Assembly: GCF_026151205.1 (NCBI RefSeq) | Contig: NC_087078.1 | Span: 5,411,675-5,475,674, forward strand | Length of the DNA: 64,000 nucleotides | Direction of reading: 5' to 3' | Source: Bolinopsis microptera | Taxonomy: Eukaryota; Ctenophora; Tentaculata; Lobata; Bolinopsidae | Part shown: positions 18,670 through 30,866 of the stretch, in pieces | Layout: the number at the start of each line of letters is the position of its first letter | How positions within the stretch are numbered: position 1 is the stretch's first letter | Notes under the pieces: model-generated | What the model saw: only the letters and a program-made list of their open reading frames with translations | Databases searched by the model: none | What the model was told of the DNA's origin: nothing | Made by a program: the position numbers and the translations under genes

Positions 18670-20063
18670 TGTTAGGTAGGGGTATAGTGAATTGAAGGTG
18701 AACAGGTTTGCAAATATCTCACGGCCTGTATTAGTATCTTATAAAATATTTGTACTGAGAGACGGGTAGTCGGTCGATTAATTTAAAGTCTTTATCAATT
18801 TAGAAAATATTTGGAGTCTGTGTAACAAGCTGAAAGTTGTAAGGTTTGTATGATTGAAATGTCTCACGGCGTGAAGCTGTAGTTAGTATTTTAAGCCTTT
18901 GTAAATTAGTAGTTGTTTGGAATTGTGACGTTCCCGGTGGGAAAAGCAGTGGCTTGAAGATTGTTAAAGTTTCAAATTTATTAGAACTTATAGTTAAAAG
19001 AATACTTACAATTATTTTAACGGCATTGATTTTTGATTATTGTGTTGACGAACTAGCCGAGGTGTTACAAGAGTGCCATGAGAATCAACTCCCCCTTCAA
19101 CTCCCCAAAGACCTGTCAACCAGCACTATACAAAAAGGGAAGCTCGCCTGCTGCTCGCTGCCTTTCGCCTTCTGCATTCACCTGTCTCCTATCATGGCCC
19201 GGGGTCTTGTTCTGCTGTGTCCGTTCTCTCTCCACATGTTACTCATTTCTATCATAGATTCCTCGCACTACTAGTACTACCTGTTCCCGATAGATCCTTC
19301 CAGAATTAGGCTATGGAGTTCCTTTCCTGAGGCAATATGATGGTGATACCCACCCTACTTGCTCTGCCTGTCCTCACCTAAGCTCCACCAGTCGTATTGC
19401 TTCATTGATTCCCCCCTCCTTCCTCGAGAACCGTTCGTCACTATGTTAGATCCTCGAGATGACCATGCAAGATGGTTCAGTTCTAGTTGACATTCCACTA
19501 TATGAAAAGACCAGATCGCCACTTTATATTCTTATTCCTTGAGAGAGAGAGAGAGAACCGGAACAGCGACCTCGTGAATCATCCTATTTAATCGCTTCAC
19601 CCTCGCCACATTCGCTACTACTTCAATTATTGGGGTAAATGGACATTAAGACTAAGTTATGAGATATGAGAGTTAAATTAATATTGTAGTCCTATTTAAC
19701 CCAATTATTTTACAACCCTTCATTAACTTGTTTTAATTGGTTATCTTCCAGATATAAATTCACATAAAATTCTGAAGTCCATAATTACAATAGAAATTAC
19801 TGTCCTAAAATGTATCTGTACAAAGAGAGTTTGGGTTTGACCTGTGCCCTGAGTGAGTCTCAAACCGGGAGGTATTCCATAATATCGGAACCTGAATTTC
19901 CATACTCTAGTTAAAAGGAGCCAATTATACGTAGTTAAATTAATACCACCACAATTTAATGAAATATAATAAATAAATAATCTCTAGAAGTCATGGAAAA
20001 TTGGAGCATTAAATAGGCCGTTAAGTAAGTTGTCGTGCTGAAACCCGAGTACGCCTCTTAACA
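18670..20063 (+). repeat. 5' LTR (1394 bp) of the gag-only element
   Basis: Direct repeat of 23567-24954; carries an extra six bases (GGGGTA) at 18679-18684. The small open frame inside it (18954-19274), repeated in the other LTR, is probably not a gene. Confidence 0.93.
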
Positions 20064-22312
20064 ATGTAGCCCTAATGCAGCTCTCTCTGTACAAAATTTT
20101 CTAGCAAAATTTTCAAAAAATCTGGAAGAGACACCAAACCTTAGTTTGCTTGTTTTTATAGTGCACCGTTTGTGCAATTTATTTATTTACATTGATATTA
20201 GTTGTTGCAGCCATCGCCATAAAATGATGAAGTCACAGCAGAGAAGTAGGTTGAAGAGATAATTGTTTAGTGTAGAAGTTGAAAAGTAATTATGAGATAT
20301 CGTGGGTAAGTTGTGATGATATATACGGCCGTATAATTAGGTAAAGATGAGAATGATGCGAGAGATGTATGATGTTACGAGATAATGAGATTATGTTATA
20401 ATGAGATGTTGAAATGTGAGACAATTATATTATGGGGAGATATATTAAACTGCAGTATAAATTATTAGCCGGCTAAGGGATACGGGGTTCAGAAGTTGTG
20501 AAGTTTATTGGGAGGAGGTGCTATAATGGTTGTTGACAAGGTGTTAGTTTTAATAAGTAGATGGGCTTCTTATCTGTTATTTGGGTGTTGTGATACCGCC
20601 AAAAGCGCGCTTGGTGGTTAGAAACACTTCAAATTCAGTACGACCCTTCGAACTTTGAAACTAAGATTGGCAACATGATTTAGCGTAATAGGGTATGCGG
20701 ACGTGAAGAAGAGAAGATATCTGAATTATGATGAGACAGAGGAAGATTTGATAAAGGGTTTGTTGTTTAAAAAATAAAGATGATTTAGTGTAATAGGGTA
20801 TGCGGACGTGAAGAAGAAGGGAAGATATTTTAAATGAAGTATTAGTAGATACATAGAGAAGTGATTTGATATAGAAGTGATGTTGTTAAAGTTGGCATGG
20901 TGGAATCATGCTGGGAAATAAGGGATTGGGAAGAGGGATGAGCTCCTTATAATCCCAGTCCTTAACAGGGGGAGGCGGATCCGCAAGGATCCGGGGACAC
21001 GTTAAACATTTCTATAGTGCTGGAGAGGAAACTGAAGGCTCCCGTGTCTAACGAAGTGTGAATTAACACACTGCCTTGGTACCTTCTAGTCGGCCGTGTT
21101 TTCGGGCTACCTGGTGTTCAGTACCTGGAGCTTGTCACCCCCAGGACTGGACATACGTCCCCAGGCAAGTGGAACACGGTGGTACGTGGACGACAGTCCA
21201 CACCTAGCTAGTATATTATCTTTTTGAACCCCACAAAGGTGGAAAATTACCCAGAAAGGGAGTAAATAAAAATTTGGAAGATAAGATCTAGTGAACAGGC
21301 AAGGCAAGAGAAAACGGTCAAAGTTCATAGTTGTGACAGCTAAGTCCTCTATGGATAAGACCGTCGGTGGAACCTAGGAGTGCCAATCCCACTTACTGGT
21401 CATCCATCGCTACAGACTGGGTCCCTTGCCGGTAGGTTCACATATGCGTAACATCCTTTTATGTAAAAGGTTGCGTGATCTGCTCAATGTACAGTCGGGC
21501 CTACATAAGCTAAAAGCGACTTGGTCTTTATGATCGTCCAGTTAGTAAGCGAATGTAGCTGTTGTGATCAAGGGGATTAAAAAGTGAACCTTGGGAAGCA
21601 ATGGGCAGTTCTTTAAACTGCGGGAATGGGGTCAGCTCAGACTGCGCCTGGTTACACATAATGATTAAGTAAGAATAAATAAGTAAGTAAGGGTGCATAA
21701 AATGAAAGTTATGATTGAGTTGAAGAAGTTGAAATGTGACAGGAGGTCGAAGACCAGAAGTGACAAATTTTGTTGAAGTTGGGGTAATTTACGTTGTGAA
21801 ATATGGTTGGTGGCTGCACATTAATTACTGCATTAGGCATTTATAGATTTGTGAAGAAATAACAGTAGATTATTTTATTTTCAGTAGAATACCGAAAAAG
21901 TTACGAACAAAGTTGAGAGAACTTGCAAGGTCAGATGTTGTAGCAATAATGAATAAGTTAGAAATATTGCCATTTAGCAGCAAATTCTTTTGTACCTTGT
22001 TTTGAATTGTGTATGCTGTGTGAAGTAGGACCATCGGCTGATCGAAGTATAGCCGCTTAGTTGTATTATGTTTTTTTGAAGTCGAGTATTTTTAGTTAAG
22101 AGTTGTAGTATTTCAGCAGTGATTAGTTTATTTGCGACGGGCATAGTAAGTGCCTACTAGTTTATCTTGCCTATCTTTACCTTAAGTGCATACTTTTCAC
22201 TTTAAATTACAAATATGTCATGGAGACGAATAGTGAAATTTTTATGCAATGCTCATATACATTAATTGAACCCTTTAGCATTAGGATTTACCTCTAAATA
22301 TTAAAATTAGGA
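20064..22312 (+). other. Long leader of the gag-only element, non-coding
   Basis: No convincing ORF over 2.2 kb. There is a direct repeat TAGGGTATGCGGACGTGAAG at about 20691 and 20795. The stretch 20940-21690 ends TAAATAAGTAAGTAAG, like the GTAA-type tail of the RTE LINE at 33583, and could be a SINE-like or truncated RTE-mobilised insert. Confidence 0.5.
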
Positions 22313-22963
22313 ATGGCCGAACGTGATAATGATAACTTCGACGCTGGACAGGATGACGTCCAACCTCCATTACCTCCTAGGCAAAATCGAGTCCATCAGG
22401 GAGCCCCACTTCAATTTCTTCGAGCACCTCCCTTACTAAGAATGGACAATGAGTTAGAGTTATATATACGGCGCTTCCAAAGTTATGTCGAAAGTATTGG
22501 AGCAAGAGAGCATGAAATACCTCATATCTTAATCAACTGCCTATCTGATGAGTGCCTCCTGGGTGTAGAACGACACATAACGTTTGATGAGTTACTTATT
22601 GTACTGAGAAGAGAACTAGGAACTGGGGGTGGAAACAGAGAGGAGTCCAAATTCTTATTAAGAAAGACCTTAAGACAAAGACATGAGGGTGTACGTGCAT
22701 TTTACATTAAACTTTATAATATTGCCAAGAAAGCCTATCCCGGACCAGATCTTCAACTAGTTAGAGATAACGCACTCCGCGACGCTTTTATCAACAATAT
22801 CACGGATTCCGCAATTAGTGCTAGACTCAGGGAAACCCCTGACTTACCCAATGAGCAGTTATTAGAGCGAGCAGAACTTTTGATTAACTGTAAGAACGCA
22901 TCTCAACCTAGAAACAGCCAGCTGTGGAGACAGCGATCACACCGGAAACGACCAACAAGTTAA
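22313..22963 (+). CDS. Gag-like ORF of the gag-only element
   Basis: 216 codons from ATG. After a Pro-rich N-terminus, residues 43-195 look like a retrotransposon capsid (RFQSYVESIGAREHEIPHIL, ...RQRHEGVRAFYIKLYNIAKKA..., LRDAFINNITDSAISARLRE). No zinc knuckle. From about 22924 a different frame continues in a Gln/Asn-rich sequence to 23268 (AVETAITPETTNKLN...), so this copy has a one-base frame break near the C-terminus or uses frameshifting. There is no pol downstream before the LTR. Confidence 0.8.
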   Translation: MAERDNDNFDAGQDDVQPPLPPRQNRVHQGAPLQFLRAPPLLRMDNELELYIRRFQSYVESIGAREHEIPHILINCLSDECLLGVERHITFDELLIVLRRELGTGGGNREESKFLLRKTLRQRHEGVRAFYIKLYNIAKKAYPGPDLQLVRDNALRDAFINNITDSAISARLRETPDLPNEQLLERAELLINCKNASQPRNSQLWRQRSHRKRPTS

Positions 22964-23268
22964 ATACTATCATTGATTTATTAATTGCCCAAGTTTTGCC
23001 ACGAGACCTCCAGCCTGTAAACCCACAAGTCTATACTCCTGTTAATAATGATGGCCAAAATGCTCCGTACAATTACCAAGGAGCACGTGTAAGCAGTGGA
23101 TTACCAAACACAGGATACCATGGACAACAGTCCAACAACTTTGACAACATGGCTTTCAGCGGCCGAGATGACCACTACAATGACCATGAGGTACACGTCA
23201 ACGAAGACTATAAGTATAGAGAAGTGTATACCTCTACTGAACATCATATTCCGCACTGTTCTCTCTAA
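22924..23268 (+). pseudogene. Out-of-frame C-terminal Gag extension
   Basis: Continues the Gag region in a neighbouring frame, overlapping it by about 40 bases. Low-complexity, Asn/Tyr/Gln-rich (NYQGARVSSGLPNTG), ends at a stop, and carries no known motif. Confidence 0.5.
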
Positions 23269-23566
23269 ACTCAGTACACCAGAATAGGCACTACAATTAC
23301 AACGACTTTACTTTTAAATATTAACTTATGGTAATTCAAATGTTTGTTTGTACGATTATATCTAATTTTGTTGGTTGTGCGCGAGAAATTCAATAGTTCT
23401 TTAAATTAATGATTTTTTACTATAAGAACGGGCATACCTTATTACTAATAGTTCTTTGGAAAATTTTTTTAAAAAAGAAAAAGAAGAAGGTTGTAGATTT
23501 ATCATTTTCTTTAATTATAGATAGTTTTACTATGACGTGGTCGTCATTAATTTTCGATCGGGGAGA

Positions 23567-24954
23567 TGTTAGGTATAGTGAATTGAAGGTGAACAGGTTT
23601 GCAAATATCTCACGGCCTGTATTAGTATCTTATAAAATATTTGTACTGAGAGACGGGTAGTCGGTCGATTAATTTAAAGTCTTTATCAATTTAGAAAATA
23701 TTTGGAGTCTGCGTAACAAGCTGAAAGTTGTAAGGTTTGTATGATTGAAATGTCTCACGGCGTGAAGCTGTAGTTAGTATTTTAAGCCTTTGTAAATTAG
23801 TAGTTGTTTGGAATTGTGACGTTCCCGGTGGGAAAAGCAGTGGCTTGAAGATTGTTAAAGTTTCAAATTTATTAGAACTTATAGTTAAAAGAATACTTAC
23901 AATTATTTTAACGGCATTGATTTTTGATTATTGTGTTGACGAACTAGCCGAGGTGTTACAAGAGTGCCATGAGAATCAACTCCCCCTTCAACTCCCCAAA
24001 GACCTGTCAACCAGCACTATACAAAAAGGGAAGCTCGCCTGCTGCTCGCTGCCTTTCGCCTTCTGCATTCACCTGTCTCCTATCATGGCCCGGGGTCTTG
24101 TTCTGCTGTGTCCGTTCTCTCTCCACATGTTACTCATTTCTATCATAGATTCCTCGCACTACTAGTACTACCTGTTCCCGATAGATCCTTCCAGAATTAG
24201 GCTATGGAGTTCCTTTCCTGAGGCAATATGATGGTGATACCCACCCTACTTGCTCTGCCTGTCCTCACCTAAGCTCCACCAGTCGTATTGCTTCATTGAT
24301 TCCCCCCTCCTTCCTCGAGAACCGTTCGTCACTATGTTAGATCCTCGAGATGACCATGCAAGATGGTTCAGTTCTAGTTGACATTCCACTATATGAAAAG
24401 ACCAGATCGCCACTTTATATTCTTATTCCTTGAGAGAGAGAGAGAGAACCGGAACAGCGACCTCGTGAATCATCCTATTTAATCGCTTCACCCTCGCCAC
24501 ATTCGCTACTACTTCAATTATTGGGGTAAATGGACATTAAGACTAAGTTATGAGATATGAGAGTTAAATTAATATTGTAGTCCTATTTAACCCAATTATT
24601 TTACAACCCTTCATTAACTTGTTTTAATTGGTTATCTTCCAGATATAAATTCACATAAAATTCTGAAGTCCATAATTACAATAGAAATTACTGTCCTAAA
24701 ATGTATCTGTACAAAGAGAGTTTGGGTTTGACCTGTGCCCTGAGTGAGTCTCAAACCGGGAGGTATTCCATAATATCGGAACCTGAATTTCCATACTCTA
24801 GTTAAAAGGAGCCAATTATACGTAGTTAAATTAATACCACCACAATTTAATGAAATATAATAAATAAATAATCTCTAGAAGTCATGGAAAATTGGAGCAT
24901 TAAATAGGCCGTTAAGTAAGTTGTCGTGCTGAAACCCGAGTACGCCTCTTAACA
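23567..24954 (+). repeat. 3' LTR (1388 bp) of the gag-only element
   Basis: Direct copy of 18670-20063; followed by the CCCTC duplication, where TIR-arm sequence resumes. Confidence 0.93.
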
Positions 24955-25193
24955 CCCTCTCGCTTGCAGTAGCGTGCGACCGCCGGCCGGAAATGACTTG
25001 TGGAACAAGCGCGCCCGCAGCGGCGCGAAAGCACCTGGTTAGCTAGATGAACGCGATGTGCCTTGCATTGTAGGATGAAATCCTACTAGCTGACGCCACT
25101 CGCAGCTGTGATGTTCGCTGTACGTCAGCGATCGAAATTTATACGCGTATCACCCGTTAAGATGTGCCACCCGACGCGCCACGCAATTTTTCT
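24955..25193 (+). repeat. Left TIR arm, inner part, with empty site of mini-element copy C
   Basis: Resumes at CCCTCTCGCTTGCAGTAGCG, matching the right arm inverted (38560-38292). It lacks the 74-bp mini-element present there, showing the pre-insertion site GCTTGCAG once. Homology ends at about CAATTTTT. Confidence 0.88.
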
Positions 25194-25454
25194 CGTTGCT
25201 CGTCGCACGTCGACGAACAACGAAGCTCGTTGCGACGCGCAATGAGCTGCCAGGCTAGGACTTCGTCCTGGTCCAACAAATTTTGGCGAGCGCGAGCGAT
25301 TTTCTCCAAAAATTTAATGAGGGCGCCTTGTCATACGTTGTATGACCCGCCGCGCACGAAGTGCGCGGCTCCCCCTGTATCGTCAGAACGATAAAGGGGG
25401 TCATAGTCAATTTGCAAACAATAACAAACCAGAGGGAGAAAAAAATTCTCCCTC
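25070..25454. repeat. Hairpin-dense tract
   Basis: Successive tight stem-loops: GTAGGAT-GAA-ATCCTAC (25070-25086); GCTGACG...CGTCAGC (25089-25129); AGGAC-TTC-GTCCT (25257-25269); TCATAC-GTT-GTATGA (25331-25345); GCCGCGCAC-GAA-GTGCGCGGC (25349-25369); CCCCCTGTATCGT/ACGATAAAGGGGG (25371-25400); GAGGGAGAA...TTCTCCCTC (25432-25454). TATGACCC and GGGTCATA can also enclose two of them. No protein. Confidence 0.8.
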
Positions 25455-26366
25455 CATAATAAAGCGGCGCGCCGTCCGTATTTGTATTGAGTATCTGTGT
25501 GTTGCGTATACGAAATATTTGCGGAGGGTTGCTAAGCGTTTTTAATATTAAATTATTTGGAGACATATCGATGTACAATATATTTTAAAATGCTTGCAGA
25601 GTATATTACGTAATGAACGTCAGATTGCTATATAAAGTTAACAGTTGATTCGTCTGCACTGTGTGTGTGGTTTGATGCCCGTCTGCCTTGTCATTGCTTG
25701 TTGTTTGCGTCGTGATTCGTGACCCTCATCATCATTTCATTTAATTTTAATAAATTCTGCAACTTCGGCCCTTCTTCAATCTGGCATTCTCATCCTCGTT
25801 TTGGCTTAAACTGTCAAATATAAGTCACATTATAATAGCGTTTAACACACGATTACTTTGTAAATCCCTGCGTGGCGTTTCTTTTCTTTGCCACAAAGAC
25901 ATCATTATTTATTTATTATAGAGTGTCGGTCAAAACTGTTAACGTGACTATTGTATTAATATTAATGACTTAGTCGGTTCTTGAGATTTTGCCTTCTTCA
26001 TATTTGAAACAACTACCGTCCACGGTACGAAGGATAATTGTTATTTTAATTTCTACTAATTTTTAACTTTTTTCTTGTTCTCAGCTCGTTGGGACAGAAT
26101 TGTAATGAACAAAATAATTATGATTTTCTTTGATATGTTTCATTTCTTGTTATTGTTTCTCATTCTAATTTGGTAGACGGCCCTAACGTTAATTAGTATA
26201 CAATAAGTTTATTTTTCTTTTTTAATTAGTTGTCATCCGGCCACACAATTATAAGCTACTTATATTAGTAATATAGTATTACAGCACCATTCATCAATCA
26301 GTATATCAAAATATGTCATTTCAATTTTGCATGGCTGAAATGTCACGTTTGATTTATATATTATTC
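25455..26366. other. AT-rich interior, no gene seen
   Basis: No ORF above about 70 codons and no repeat recognised in this part of the 22-kb element. Confidence 0.5.
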
Positions 26367-26892
26367 CCGTCTGAGTCAGCTCAATCAATGTTCAAAAACT
26401 ATGCACACGGTTCCAACATGTAAGAATCCCAGGCCCGGCTATGCCAAGTTAAAATCTATATTAAATCACGGCACTTAATAGTATTAAGCCACAATAATCC
26501 AGATGGAACTTAAAGTTACATTTAAGCCCCACTCTCATCCAGCTCCCACTCTGGTAATTAATGTTTTGGCAACCCCGCACGGTATAACGCTATGATATTA
26601 CATATTGCACCAGTCCAGCGGAGTGCCATGAAGCTTCTTAAATCATCCCCAGTGCAAGCCCCAATTACCAGCAGTATTAGGGAAGCCGACTCGAGCCCGA
26701 TACTAATTTATCCTAACCAATCAGATACGTTAACAGCCCTCTTAGAAATTTTGATTAAAAAGATTTTATAAAGAAATTTCCTGGACAACAGGGCGAGCCC
26801 CTGTTGCCATTTCCGAGCACAAATCCTCTAAAAGATTTCAACACAATTATAAGGCTTCGGAAGTCTGGGATCAATGGATTCCTGAGCTTATA
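26367..26892. repeat. ~525-bp direct repeat, copy 1
   Basis: From TTCCCGTCTGAGTCAGCTC to GATTCCTGAGCT; nearly the same sequence is at 28533-29056. Few differences are seen. Nature unknown (solo LTR, MITE or duplication). Confidence 0.85.
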
Positions 26893-27479
26893 TATACTAA
26901 TCAATTGAATTTTCAAATTGAAAAAACCAGTATCTCTATTAGATGTCTTGCAGTCAAAAATAATGCTGGATTGTTGTTCGACCTTATATTTTTCTGCTGA
27001 AGCTCCATGACGGTCGACACGTATAATACCTCTCTTGGAACCTATTTGTACATGTTCAAAGCATGAAACCCGAAGGTGAGTTGTAGACTTATTCTAGTAT
27101 TCTCGTAATATCTCACTGCTTCCCTAATTACCCCCAACTTGAGCTGAGTGCTTGTGAACCACATCAAAACCCTGATTTATCATACACGACGATTATTCGC
27201 ACAAGTTGTCTTTCCCTCAAACAGCAAACTGTGCAGTAAATCGTGGTGTTACTGTACATGGTTTGCCTGGTGAATACCATGATTACAATAATAAGTTATG
27301 ATAAAAATTCTTGTAACCCTTAACACATTACGCCCACTTTGCAGTTGACGAACAGAGAAAAAAAATCATATCTTGGGATATGCCGATATTGATCGATACA
27401 TCTGTTGATCTTTGAATAAGAGGTGAGAATTAATTTTAAATATATCGAATTTGTACTTACTTTGTTACTTTGTTAGGCT

Positions 27480-28561
27480 TCATAGAATCCTCTATCGGGC
27501 CATCGAAAAAGTCGACCTCCCGGACAGTATAGAAACTGTTTTATCACCACTCCAATCCAGCAAGTATCCTGGAGCTGGAGGCTCGTCCGGAAATGATTTG
27601 ACAAAGTTGGGAAAGTTCGTTAAAGTTGCTTTGAATTCCATAGGATCCTCGATGGTGTGCATATGTGTTGGGATTACATTCCATAATCGAGGTCCAGTGA
27701 CTGCAAAGTTGTCATGTAGTGCTTGATTAAGTTGACTGCTGGACTTAGCTATACTGGGCACAACTGCTTTTTGACCATGTCTGAGAGTGACCGAGAACTG
27801 GATACCAATATCATTAAGGCACTTGCAATGCAGAACTTTCCACATGTTGATGATTAAATACCGTTCTCCTCTTCTTTGCAATGACATCAGAATATCTAGG
27901 GCCTTTAATCTCTGCCAGTAGTTGAGGTGCTGGGTGCCATATGAATCCCTTCTAGCTGTTGGATTTCCTTGTTCTTAGAGCAATTCTACAGAGGACAGCA
28001 ATACTCTAAATGACTTCTAACGAGAGACTTGTATAAAGTCATCATGGTGGCTTTCTCTCTCGTTTTGAACGCACTTAGCACCCAAGAAGCAACATTTCCT
28101 GCACGTTCAGCTATCCTGTTGACGTGTGGGGTCCAGGATTGAAAAGTGGAGTGGTCCGTGATTTCCTCGGATGAGGACATCTGTGACGCAACCAAGTCCT
28201 CCTTGGGTTGCTGAGATTCGGGATCTGATTCGTTCACAGTACTATCATGCCGGCCCTTCGATTTCCGTGGTTTTATAGGATTACTTGATTCCTTGCATGG
28301 TTTACACAACCAAACATAACTAGAAAGAACAGTAGCACTAGTCAAAACATCGTGGAAACTCGTAACAGCAGAACAGTTGTGTGACCCCGAAAACACATAT
28401 GACAGTGAAAACAGGTTTCTGATCGGCTTCAAACTCAACAATGTACGTTTCGTTACATTCCAAGCATTCTGATGGCAGTAACGCACGGGGCTCAAATTAA
28501 ATTCTGTTGATAAGACTGTCCTTTGTATACAGTTTGTTCCCGTCTGAGTCAGCTCAATCAA
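27480..28561 (-). pseudogene. Chimeric LINE remnant: ORF1-like N-terminus joined to ORF2 C-terminus
   Basis: The minus strand from 28561 encodes an ORF1-like part (VWLCKPCKESSNPIKPRK, charged, followed by PESQQPKEDL) and then, in frame, the end of a LINE ORF2 (SWTPHVNRIAERAGNVASWV..., YKSLVRSHLEYCCPL). A frame break near 27990 separates it from the last part (RRGERYLIINMWKVLH... to 27492). The same C-terminal family occurs at 57613-58281. The endonuclease and RT core are missing, so this is a deleted copy of a CR1-like LINE. The first residues overlap direct repeat copy 2. Confidence 0.75.
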
Positions 28562-29056
28562 TGTTTAAAAACTATGCACACGGTTCCAACATGTAAGTAT
28601 CCCAGGCCCGGCTATGCCAAGTTAAAATCTATATTAAATCACGGCACTTAATAGTATTAAGCCACAATAATCCAGATGGAACCTAAAGTTACATTTAAGC
28701 CCCACTCTCATCCAGCTCCCACTCTGGTAATTAATGTTTTGGCAACCCCGCACGGTACGCTATGATATTACATATTGCACCAGTCCAGCGGAGTGCCATG
28801 AAGCTTCTTAAATCATCCCCAGTGCAAGCCCCAATTACCAGCAGTATTAGGGAAGCCGACTCGAGCCCGATACTAATTTATCCTAACCAATCAGATACGC
28901 TAACAGCCCTCTTAGAAATTTTGATTAAAAAGATTTTATAAAGAAATTTCCTGGACAACAGGGCGAGCCCCTGTTGCCATTTCCGAGCACAAATCCACTA
29001 AAAGATTTCAACACAATTATAAGGCTTCGGAAGTCTGGGATCAATGGATTCCTGAG
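28533..29056. repeat. ~525-bp direct repeat, copy 2
   Basis: Copy of 26367-26892; the two enclose the chimeric LINE remnant. Confidence 0.85.
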
Positions 29057-29634
29057 CTCCACGGGATAAGAGATTTTTGATTCGGTAGCCCCCCGGACAA
29101 TTTTAGTTTGGAGGAGATTATTCACCTCACCATGGCCGTAGAACGGCTGTCATGTAGGACTATTGAGCGGTGGACTGTTGAGCGGTGGACTGTAGGCCGG
29201 TGAAGGTCGGAAGTAGGACTGTAGAGCGGCCCTCCCTTATAGATCCCATAACATGAGGACTCTAGAGCGGTACCCTCCTATAACATGAGGACTCTATTAT
29301 AGCGGTTGACAATATGAAGATTGAACACTCAACGAAGCTAAGTTATACATTGTAACTCGTGATTGATTATGGTCATGACATTCTAGGATGATAACTTTAT
29401 TAAAAAGTCATGGAGTTAATGAACATTTTCATTTACTTATTATAAATATTTCATTACTAATATTTATAATAATTATAGTGCAACTTAATTTAAGATTATT
29501 GTAACGCTTCCTCGTTACAGTTTTGGTAACTCAGCCAATCCCTAGCTGGAACCTTTTAACCGTCTTGGTGCTGATTCATCATGATCCAATCCTGACCTCT
29601 CCCTTCTCATCGACTCAACTTCACATCAGGTTAT
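29057..29634. other. Non-coding with short GAGCGGT tandem words
   Basis: At 29150-29315 there are repeats of GAGCGGTGGACTGT and CATGAGGACTCTA(GA)GCGGT. Nothing else is recognised. Confidence 0.5.
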
Positions 29635-30222
29635 GTACCTTACAAGACATTTTTGTGGCGGACCAATTTGCGACGACCGAAATTTTGGCGGTCCGAAAAT
29701 ATGGCGAAATTGAACAAAAACCGTCACATTTCGGACGTCACAGAAAATAAGGGTATTTTTCATCATTTTGTTTCCTGACACAAAGGAAATTCAAAATTTT
29801 CTAAAAATCGGTAAAATCATGTTGAAACAAAATGAAACTTATAAATCGATTTCTTCATCTTCCTCTAAGGGGTCCGGCTCGACTCTTTCAGTTTCACTTA
29901 TTGAGTTTGGTATTAAATTGTTTATCTTGACTTAGTCTCTTATAAGACGTTTATGTTAGCACATAAATGTAATTTATTGTAAATTTAAAACGTATTACTT
30001 GACATTAAATTCATCATGGAATTTTGTGTTTATTTGTCCCACCATCATATCACTAACTTTTCAAAAACAAAATGAATCGATTAAGCCACAATTATTGGAA
30101 TAAGCTAAAAATAATGCGACGGATTCTATTACGACGACCGAAATTTTGGCGGTCCGAAAATATGGCGAAATTTCGGGAAAACCGTCGCATTTCGTACGTT
30201 ATGAAAACGTCTTGTAAGGTAC
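29635..30222. mobile_element. 588-bp TIR element
   Basis: The ends are GTACCTTACAAGACATTTTT and the inverse of AAAACGTCTTGTAAGGTAC. Just inside each end is a direct copy of GACGACCGAAATTTTGGCGG followed by TCCGAAAATATGGCGAAAT (29669 and 30132). No transposase. The outer GTAC is palindromic and could be the target duplication. Confidence 0.82.
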
Positions 30223-30866
30223 CCTTTCTTTATTTTATAATCAACTTCTAATTAGCTCTTAGATAATGCTTTTAAGCAAACTAGATATCCCAATCAATGT
30301 GAATGACCATCATAGTATTTCTCTAACCGATAGCCCAAGGCATAAAAGGCGGCCCTCACACAACATATCAAGATTAAAAGCAGATATTGACTTGACATTT
30401 GCTAAACTCTTTGCAGAGTGGTCAAAAACTGAAATGACACGTTTCACAATTTCGTTACTTCCTGTACGGAGAAGCAGGTTCCCAATAGCCAGTTCATTAG
30501 AGTTATCGCCTGACATTGTACACTTCTTGTACAGTTACACACGTTGTACACAAGGTTAGCACAGAGTAATACCGTTTTATCAATAGAGATAAGAGAGCTG
30601 CGGAATGTACAACCAAAGCAATTAGCAATAAGGAAATAAAATTGTAGGGTTTAATTTTATTATGAGGTCCTATTATACATCATATAACGGGTTCGAAATG
30701 ATACCACCATACCCACATAGGTCCAAATATCAGAACAAGTCAGTTTACACGGCCACAAAGACTTTCCAATAAGACAGTACCAGTCCTGCTTGAGTTTATC
30801 AGCTTTATATCAGATTTGTCATAGTTTGTTGGTCAGCTGCTGTCAGAATCAAGTTCACGATCAAGT

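Larger units (their letters stand above)
18670..24954 (+). mobile_element. Gag-only LTR retrotransposon (TR-GAG-like), young
   Basis: Two LTRs (1394 and 1388 bp), TGTTAGG...TTAACA, differ as read by a 6-bp indel and one substitution, so the insertion is recent. The duplication CCCTC (18665-18669, 24955-24959) interrupts the TIR arm. A purine run GGGGAGA precedes the 3' LTR. The 3.5-kb interior has one Gag-like ORF near its 3' end and no protease, RT or integrase. It must use enzymes from another element. No TGG primer site follows the 5' LTR. Confidence 0.92.

Noticed and set aside
18954-19274. 106-codon ORF present twice (also 23845-24165)
   Set aside because: It lies in the LTRs, so duplication is explained by the LTR structure; no motif and no reason to think it is translated.
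20940-21690. Possible structural RNA or rRNA fragment in the leader of the gag-only element
   Set aside because: No recognisable rRNA, snRNA or tRNA core; GTAA-type tail suggests a retroposed insert instead.
30266-30559. 97-codon plus-strand ORF after the 588-bp TIR element
   Set aside because: No homology or motif that I recognise; a similar-length frame exists on the other strand; probably chance.
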